A stretch of DNA of 64,000 nucleotides from Polytrichum commune. Taxonomy: Eukaryota; Streptophyta; Polytrichopsida; Polytrichales; Polytrichaceae. The translations under genes and the position numbers were made by a program. Numbering within the stretch: position 1 is the stretch's first letter; the number at the start of each line of letters is the position of its first letter. A model generated the notes under the pieces. The model searched no databases, was not told where the DNA came from, and saw only the letters and a list, made by a program, of their open reading frames with translations. The DNA lies in contig OX485803.1 in the NCBI GenBank assembly GCA_950295325.1, positions 17,236,001 through 17,300,000 on the forward strand, written 5' to 3'. Positions 57,176-64,000 of this stretch are shown in pieces.

Positions 57176-58224
57176 TGTTTTTGGGATGTGTTTTTTGCTA
57201 TTTGTGAAAGTTCAAGAGCATATGCAAGGCCTACAATCATGTGTTTAAGAGTACCTTTAGCCCCCTAGAACCATGTCTTTAGGAGTATTTAAGAATTGGG
57301 GTCTACATATGATTTGAACTACCCTGGACAAATTTTTTGATGCCCATTTAACAAGTTTGAGAGTGCCCATTTATTCTAGAGTTTTGAGTAGCCAACAAAG
57401 CCTATTATGTAACTATTTCACAACATCAATTCACTTCATATCAAATCTAAATTCAACCAATAATATTAAAACAACTGATGCAAATCTCAAACCAACTTTA
57501 ACCTCAACTATGTGTTAGATGATGCTTAAGATTTTGCAATCATTCCCCCATACTCACATGCAGCAATGGTCAACACTATGGTTAAGTTGTTTGCACCAAC
57601 ATCATCTACCACATGTTGTATTACTCGTAGAGTGGCAACCTCACCCAATCCACAACCACATAGGCATGGGTTGTCACCCAAGACTAGTTATCAATAGATC
57701 TCACCTCGTCACAAGATATACTCATAATCCTAGCCTTAGAAACAACAAATATGGTGTTCTTCGTGATTACACGATCCATGGCCTCGGCCATAACCCAAGC
57801 GCTAGAGGCCAACCAATGTTTCCTAGGGTTGTTTTTTTAGTTCAAGGAAGGTGATCAAATGTTTTTTGGATTCATAGTGTGTAACATGTCCCCTATCTTG
57901 TGAGATGTCTAACAAATAACAAATTGAACCCATTTATTTTCCTATATCCACAAGCTTGTCACAACCTGATTTAAGAAACTTATGGTTGGAGTAACAACCT
58001 CATTCTTTTGCATTTGTAGTGTTTGCTATTGTAATCCATTTACAATTCACCCACATGAACACCATGCCCAGGTTGTAGGGTTGTTTTTCAACCTTGATGC
58101 TTCCACAAAGTGTTTGCTTTTGTGCAAACTAAGTGATCCCTTCCCTTTACATATGTGTTTGCCTTACATTCAACTAGACATATGCAATTATTGGCCCCCT
58201 ACACACTATCTGCTAAAGGAAACA
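57176..58224. other. Intergenic DNA, nothing recognised
   Basis: A plus frame at 57519-57854 (111 codons, His/Pro-rich) has no recognisable domain and is probably fortuitous. Confidence 0.3.
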
Positions 58225-59195
58225 TGTTGCGCACCTCTCCATGAGAAGTGCTTGCAACACCATGGGCACAAGAGGGAACCCGGAGTGACGCCCGGGACTT
58301 GTGGCGCCATAGGTGCGAGGGCCCAAGTGATCCTAGTGTGGGTGAGAGCCCGGAGCATTGAGAACGCCTCCCACCCCTAGAGACTAGGAGTCACGAGGGT
58401 AAGTCCATGAGTATTGAGTAGCTTATGGCGTCTGGATTCTAGAATGCTCAAGAACTCCCCAATCGGAGGTGTAAGCTAGGAGATATGGCAATCTGAGTTG
58501 GGCATTGTCTTGGGACAGCAGTGACATGGGAGTGGTGCATGGGACTGCCGAGGTTAGAACAACCATAACTTCCTCAATATTTGCCTGAATGGAGCAAGTG
58601 AGGAGTCTATCGGCATCTATGCAAAGAGTAGATGTCAATGGAGTGGTCACTTGATAGAAGAAAAAAAATCATACAACGAAGTTATGGAGGTCTGAAGGTG
58701 TTGGGGGTTTCCAACCCCAACAACTAAGGGAAATTGTCTACTTGGCCCAAACTCTTACGAGAGAGACAGAAGGTTTCTTGACGGTGGGGTAGGGACCCTG
58801 CCCAAAGTCCTGAAGGCTTATATGGATGAGGCAACGTGGCCGGCCGGACCCACCTGAGGCCGAAAGGCACAACCTCCACATGCGTTGGCCCAATATGGGG
58901 GCATAGTTGCCAAGTATGCTTCGGGTTGTTGTAGTGTTGCTCCGGCAACGCAATGACCAACTAAAGATTGGACTTCCATGAATGAAAGTTCACATCTAAG
59001 CATTGGTTACTTATTAAGGGGAGAGTTCTGAATGCATGTGTAAGAGGGTTGATCACCCACCTATGAGCTTGAAGGTCTAAGGTATTGGGAGGTAACCATT
59101 TTCTTAGGTGGAATGCAAAGGCTTAGTGCTCGTGACCCTTGCTAGAATTGATAAACGGTTAAGATACTTAAGGGGAGCTAGCAAGGGTTGCAACA
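58225..59195 (+). mobile_element. Solo LTR, family A (AAAC[A/C] duplication)
   Basis: The 971-bp unit starts TGTTGCGCACCTCTCC and ends AGCAAGGGTTGCAACA. It is collinear with the 38987 LTR, for example GTGACGCCCGGGACTTGTGG, CTAGGAGATATGGCAATCTG, TTGACGGTGGGGTAGGG and GGTTAGCGCTCGTG-like near the end. Flanks AAACA (58220-58224) and AAACC (59196-59200) match in four of five bases. No internal region follows. The two copies differ by several indels, so they are not recent sisters. Confidence 0.8.
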
Positions 59196-59200
59196 AAACC

Positions 59201-61260
59201 TACATGCCCAGATATTTTGAAAGCCTATGTAATCATCATACGTCTTTCTCTGCTTCCTAACCTCCTTTGCAGTTTCTACAATCTTGGCCAAATCTATTGG
59301 TGCCTCTGCATATCCAAGTACAACATTTCCCAAGATTAGAGCTTTCACCTAGACCCCTAGCTAGGGAACCCCTTCCTATTCCCCTTCCCACCCTCCCCCT
59401 AAACCCATGCCACCCATGCCACCCATCTTGGAAGACTCACCCACATTGGGAGACAAAGCCACCCTTGAAGCCCCTCCCACTTGACCCCAAAAAAAAACCT
59501 AAAAAAATACAATGAAGTAGGGTTTGAATCGGACTTAGGTGGTGGTTGCAACACCATAGTTGCCAATAGTGATACAATTGCTAACATAAAACAATTGACA
59601 TAATTACTATAGTTGCTACCTCCATTGCAAATCCATTGAGAAGAAAAGTGGAAAATGTGGAGAAGGCTTGGAAGAACTAATTAAGCAACCATGTGTAGAG
59701 GTTTCAAAATCAATTGAAAGATCTTCCGCCCACAAATCATAAAACCTACATTCAAGAACTTCAAAATAAGCAACCAAGATGTTGACATGACCAACATTCT
59801 CCAAGTAATAGCAAAGGGAAAAGTTTGCATGGTACAAGCTCAAGCACCAAAGCAACACTAACTTCTAAGTTGAAATCCAACTCCAATGAACAGCAACACT
59901 TTTGTAGCAACGGAAGCTAGTAGTTGGACAGAAATGACAAGTAGCAGGAGTATTGAGGAGCTCAAACCGACAATGGGGAGCACAAAGACAGGGGAGTTTG
60001 CTCAAATGATGTGATAAGAAGGCTATATGAGTGGACACCACCCCCCCTTTTATCACAATTTGGAGACTCAAACAACCCAATGGCTGTCATCTAGCCCTCC
60101 ATTCACTCGTCCAATTGCTAGGGTTGGTTGATGTGGAGGCGATTTAAAGGGCTGCATATCTCTCAATTTGGCGAGATGCCCTCGTCTGCATTGCCCCCCT
60201 ACCCATTCAATAATTATCTTTTTTATTTTTACAAAAAAAATAAAAATGATAATATTAATCATTTTAAAAAAAACTTTGGGAGTTGCTTACATGAAGGATA
60301 AGGCTAACCTTTGGAGGGTATGATGAAAGTTGTCCTTCACAAGGTAATCATGCCTATTTGGTTACTTATCTTAATTGAACATGTGTATTTGAGTGATATG
60401 TGATTGAGTGTGGATCTTAAAACAAACATTAAAATTTGATTTTGAGTTCTAAACTGAAGTTTTTTTTAAAGAAAAAAATGTGTAATATAGATTGGAGTAG
60501 ATGCTCAAAATGTTTTAGCATTTCTAGGGTTGATAGTCAGCCTGATAAGGAGGGGAGGAGAGGGGCTATTTGATTATTTGGGAAAAAATAAAATTCTCCC
60601 TTCAATAATGAACAAGATATTCATGTCAGCTCCAAAAAATTTGAGAGCATTTTTGAAGAAAATAAACTCAATTTGGATTTGCTAACCATCCTGTACTAAT
60701 CACGTGTTAACAAAACAAATGTTGTACAAAAGTTCCCTTTAACAACATCTGTCAACCAATTTTTGCTGTTTTGGACAGTTAAATTAAGAGACATCTTAGA
60801 AACCTGAAAAAAAGGACAGATAATAGGTGTGGAACAAAATTGATCATTTCACCTGGACAAACAATATGTAAATAGTAATAAAAACACATTCGTATCAACC
60901 ATTTGATTGAACTAGGAGACTTCATGAGAGTGTCAAAGTACATGGAAGCATCAGAAGTTGACCATTGTTGATCAAAAAGACTTCTCAAGCTCTCACCCTA
61001 TTTAGTAGAGAATTAGAGTCTAGTGGCCACGACAATTGAACACATGCGTATTGATATACGGGATGACCATGCTACCTTACCTTACAGGATTACAGGTAGT
61101 GTAGACTACCAGAAAACCTACACACAATAACACCTGCTGGCAGACCAATTTGGGCCTGCTTGGGTGCAATCAATAAATAATAAATCTCATTAACAGTAGA
61201 AAAAAAGAATTCCCTTTGAAGATTACCTATGGCTCTTGACAAGTAAAATAGTGGCGGGTG
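59201..61260. other. Intergenic DNA, including 3' flank of the right-edge gene
   Basis: It holds a C-rich part at 59300-59490 (Pro-rich chance frame), a C-run at 60043-60050 and otherwise AT-rich sequence. The last few hundred bases probably include the 3'UTR of the O-fucosyltransferase gene, but I could not place its poly(A) site. Confidence 0.3.
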
Positions 61261-61546
61261 TTAGGAGTGTCTTGAGAGTCTTCGAGGCTGGTGGTAGGGC
61301 AATCGGCTTCGAGATGATGAGTCAGCAGTGCAAAGACACTCTTCTGGGTTTGCATAGAAGTAGTCTTCCTCTTTCGGGAAGCCCGGGATGACACGCCGTT
61401 TAAATGGGGTGCCTGTTCGGCCTTCATGTGCTTGCCGAATTGCAACTGAAAACTCGTCCATGTCAATTGTGTGGTTCTTGAACTCGTCCAAGTGTGCTAC
61501 AATCGCCTTCCGATTCAGCAATATCGTCTTTTTATAACCCATAAAT
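61261..61546 (-). CDS. O-fucosyltransferase exon C (last coding exon)
   Basis: The acceptor is TCCAG|ATTTATG (first base 61546); the A completes the split Arg codon. The exon encodes [38 protein letters not shown] and [15 protein letters not shown], followed by a ~22-residue Ser/Arg-rich tail and a stop at 61261-61263. Confidence 0.9.
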
Positions 61547-64000
61547 CTGGACACCAACAAGAGATTTATGTTAACAGCATCCTTCAACATCTTCTACTAT
61601 CCCAAGTTAGCCCCCCAATGCCTAAGAAGCCTATAAGTGCTTGCAAGTGCATTTTAAACACATAATTCTCAATGCTAAATATCTCTTTGTTAAGAATTTT
61701 TTTTTTTTTTTTTTTTGGCACTTGAAACTAGTAAAGTCCTACACCGTCTCAAACAAACTGATCTATTAACAACTCTTTTTCATGGATCTTTGAAGTGATT
61801 GGACTCTTATTTTTTCTGTTTATATGAAATTTCCCATTTGAGAAAGGTAGCAAGGTTAGCTTTCCCAACAAGTTATAGAACTCAGATTTGTAGCCAATCA
61901 TAGCCAATCATATCAAAGATCAAGTGATTCCTATTATCTTGGAATTTATTTAGTTTCTGTAAGACAATGCTTCTGAAGTGATCTGGTGGAGATCGAAGAT
62001 TTCATTTCAAGCATATGGGTGTAATCTACAATTGACTCTTGAACCTTTCTTTTGTATATCAACTTCAAATAAGGCCTCAATTTCTCTTTTGTAATACATC
62101 TCTTTGCTACTTGGAACTTAGACCAAGGCATTCAGTAGTTAACCCTACTGACATGATAGCAAGGACTTTCACCAAGGAAATACTTGGAATGAACATAACA
62201 AGAATGAACACAATACCTGCGATGGCCTTCCACTACTTTTGCCATGTTCCCATAGTAGGTGGGAATAAATACATCACTTGCTATTGAGACCAAGTAGTCT
62301 AAGGCCGCCATTTGTGATGACCGATTTTGGAAGGGGCTTAGCTCTGCATTTGAAAGCAACTTTTCCTTCCGCACCTGCTCCATTGGTGCCCACCCTTTGC
62401 TCACTTATAATTTTGCATCTCAAGGCACAAACAAATGTATCATATACAATTTATTTTTTAACCAGATTTATGACGTTGTCTTCCTCTGTATTTTGCATAA
62501 AGTTGTCTGTTCACCTTCACAGGAATCATTTATGCGGCTTACTCTTCACAAAAAAGAGATCCACTGAACCCTGAAAGGCTCAAGGCTATTTTCCTTGCAG
62601 ACGAAGGCTTCAAAATTTTATATACAATCCTAGTCTGATTCTTTCCATGAATAAGTTTCTTCAAAATGCATTAAATTTTCAATTTATATGGATTTCAAAA
62701 TACTTCCAGATAATTCCAAGAGTTTATATATATATATACACACACACATAGATTCTTGGTGCAGGTATCATGGATGGTACATAGATGTTGAGCGTGTCAT
62801 ATCAGATAGTGATCAATGATGAATAGCTCTTGTTGAGGTTGAATATGTCATAACAGAGCCTTCTGACACATTTGTTGCTTTGGCAAGTGCATGTAACAAC
62901 TACACGTTATTAAACATAGAAAAGTTCAACAAGCTTCTACAACTGTTAAACTTGGAGAGAAAAAAACCAAAAATTAAATCCAAAGACCTTGATATTCCAA
63001 AAAAACTACAAGAAATGTGCAAACAGGTTGCCTTGATAGGTTGTCTCTTTACCCATGCAAATTACCTTGGGTCAAAACTGATAACTTTGTTTAATCATTC
63101 ATATAACAATCGTGATGAATAAATTAATTACCTTGTTCTTCACCATGGTAGTAAATTTTCAAAATAGTGTGTAATGTCAATATATTAGTGTGGGGCAACC
63201 TACTTGCACATATCAGTGTACAAGTACAAGTTTCAACTTGAATTCCATGTAGTTAGTCCTTCCATGCAAGATTATGTTCAGAAAAACAGAAGTCATTTCT
63301 TAAGAAATGAGGTAAAGATCAATGTACCATTTTTGGAAATGCAGCTTGGAGGGGAGCCATCCTTTCATCACCGCCATAAATTTCACCAGCTGCTATGTAA
63401 ACTTGAGTGTCCCTCTCATATCCCAGCCCCATCAAAACTAAGGCTGTCTCTTGTGGCGTTAAAGGACAAAGTCCTAGTTTCCGATTCATATTTGAGTCTA
63501 TGTCTTTTACTTTCCACCATTTGACAGCTTGCCTGCACCACCCAAAGCAGATTATATCAAAAATGCCACATAGTCAATCTGACAACTTAATCCTTAATTG
63601 CCTGAGGAGCCTCTTGGGGCCTTCATTAGTCAAACTTCAGTTTTATCTTGAAGATGATATTTACTAGGTGAACTTCTTGAAGTCTACTTTCTATACCACT
63701 TTAAAGACCTGAAGTTCTCTAAAAATTCAGCTTTTTGTAGCATTTGCAAGCTCTGTAGGTTTTAGATTTCAGCTACACCAGATGACATGTTCTTATGTCA
63801 AATTATCATCTCCACACAAAACAGCTAAATTGACCTCACTACGGTATTTTTATGAATATGATACAGAATTTATTAAAACAATTGTGAATTTTTGGATTTG
63901 TTTCATAGTTGTTGACTTAATTGGTTATTTGATTTTCTACAATTTATTCTATTTTACTACAACCATCAAAATAACCTGAATATTTAGAATGAAGGGGGAA
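61261..64000 (-). CDS. O-fucosyltransferase family protein, 3' part of gene (three exons seen)
   Basis: This is the one gene that looks intact. Three minus-strand coding exons (63532-63328, 62374-62217, 61546-61261) join in phase to encode the C-terminal ~216 residues of a plant GDP-fucose protein O-fucosyltransferase-like enzyme. Such type II membrane proteins act in the Golgi/secretory pathway, and members have been linked to pectin or other glycan synthesis and protein fucosylation. Hallmarks are [48 protein letters not shown] and the terminal [15 protein letters not shown]. Length and order match the family C-terminus, and there are no stops or frameshifts. Upstream exons (signal anchor and HLR-x-E-x-DM region) lie past base 64000. 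The exact substrate cannot be deduced. Confidence 0.88.
61547..62216 (-). other. Intron between exons B and C
   Basis: 670-bp GT-AG intron of phase 2, holding a ~22-bp T-run near 61696-61717. Short frames inside it (such as minus 62131-61946) are not coding. Confidence 0.8.
62217..62374 (-). CDS. O-fucosyltransferase exon B
   Basis: The acceptor is GAGCAG|GTGCGG (first base 62374) and the donor is CGCAG|GTATTG (last base 62217). The exon encodes [40 protein letters not shown] and [10 protein letters not shown], ending two bases into an Arg codon. The substitution of Tyr for the usual Asp in the TYDGNMA block (here TYYGNMA) is notable. Confidence 0.88.
62375..63327 (-). other. Intron between exons A and B
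   Basis: 953-bp GT-AG intron. It contains the (TA)/(CA) microsatellite near 62727-62750 and a plus-strand frame (62880-63122) without a known domain. Confidence 0.8.
62726..62750. repeat. (TA)n(CA)n compound microsatellite
   Basis: TATATATATATACACACACAC-like run inside the intron between exons A and B. Confidence 0.9.
63328..63532 (-). CDS. O-fucosyltransferase exon A
   Basis: The acceptor is TGCAG just above 63532 and the donor is ATG|GTACAT after 63328. The exon encodes [14 protein letters not shown], then [20 protein letters not shown] and [14 protein letters not shown], ending FPKM in phase 0. The CPLTPQE and AGEIYGG blocks are family-defining. The plus-strand frame across this region is a shadow. 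Confidence 0.88.
63533..64000 (-). other. Partial intron upstream of exon A
   Basis: AT-rich sequence to the window edge with no further exon-like motif on the minus strand. The next exon upstream should carry the HLR-x-E-x-DM region of the enzyme. Confidence 0.6.

Noticed and set aside
59267-59515. Pro-rich plus-strand frame
   Set aside because: It is a C-rich, low-complexity stretch with no conserved motif, best explained by base composition.
63204-63524. 106-codon plus-strand frame
   Set aside because: It is the shadow of O-fucosyltransferase exon A on the minus strand.

Overview
This window looks like a stretch of nuclear DNA from a land plant with a large, repeat-rich genome. The evidence is a plant-type O-fucosyltransferase gene, a chromodomain Ty3/gypsy retrotransposon, a plant-type LINE, a Mutator-like transposase with a SWIM finger, and many plant-style MITEs (PIF/Harbinger-, CACTA- and Mutator-type). 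Several decayed proteins, notably one with HGHGDGAYAHY and GHTHED motifs, resemble families I associate with seed-free plants. That points to a fern, lycophyte or bryophyte, but the sequence alone does not prove it. No bacterial-style operon, CRISPR array, tRNA or rRNA gene was seen.

Layout. 1-1.4 kb: GC- and pyrimidine-rich, 5'UTR/promoter-like DNA holding a threefold ~190-bp repeat. 2.6-3.75 kb: an element with ~135-bp terminal inverted repeats. 3.8-7.4 kb (minus): a degenerate LINE with endonuclease, reverse transcriptase and tail, split at the RT active site by a poly-G MITE. 7.7-12.05 kb (minus): a degenerate GHTHED-family gene. 8.6-16.9 kb: about 16 copies of a ~22-bp hairpin. 13.5 and 18.4 kb: CACTA-type MITEs. 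17.0-17.4 kb: a G-quadruplex-prone minisatellite. 19.8-20.2 kb: a fresh-looking PIF-type MITE. 20.7-21.0 kb (minus): a copia gag remnant. 21.1-22.7 kb: a foldback element and a 248-bp tandem duplication. 27.2-28.0 kb: a PIF-type MITE with a Mutator-type MITE inside it. 31.7-32.6 kb: an older repeat holding a PIF-type MITE, followed by a decayed relative. 36.8-38.6 kb: an element with >400-bp inverted repeats. 39.0-39.9 and 58.2-59.2 kb: two solo LTRs of one family, with an inverted fragment at 48.5 kb. 42.1-42.9 kb: a MITE with an insertion in its terminal repeat. 44.4-47.0 kb (minus): a decayed Mutator-like transposase. 48.2-48.5 kb: a 65-bp minisatellite. 50.6-56.4 kb: a complete but dead Ty3/gypsy chromovirus with a TSD, both LTRs, PBS and PPT.

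The only gene that looks alive is at the right edge. Three minus-strand exons between 61.26 and 63.53 kb encode the C-terminal part of an O-fucosyltransferase, with clean splice sites and no stops; its 5' exons lie beyond the window. Everything else is transposon-derived or unassigned intergenic DNA. The elements do not form a pathway, but their nesting gives a relative order of insertions. No transposase for the PIF-type MITEs is present, so their mobilising partner must lie elsewhere.

I found no convincing new multi-gene system. The least explained structures are the dispersed hairpin family at 8.6-16.9 kb and the palindromic GTTAAC array inside the retrotransposon gag region.
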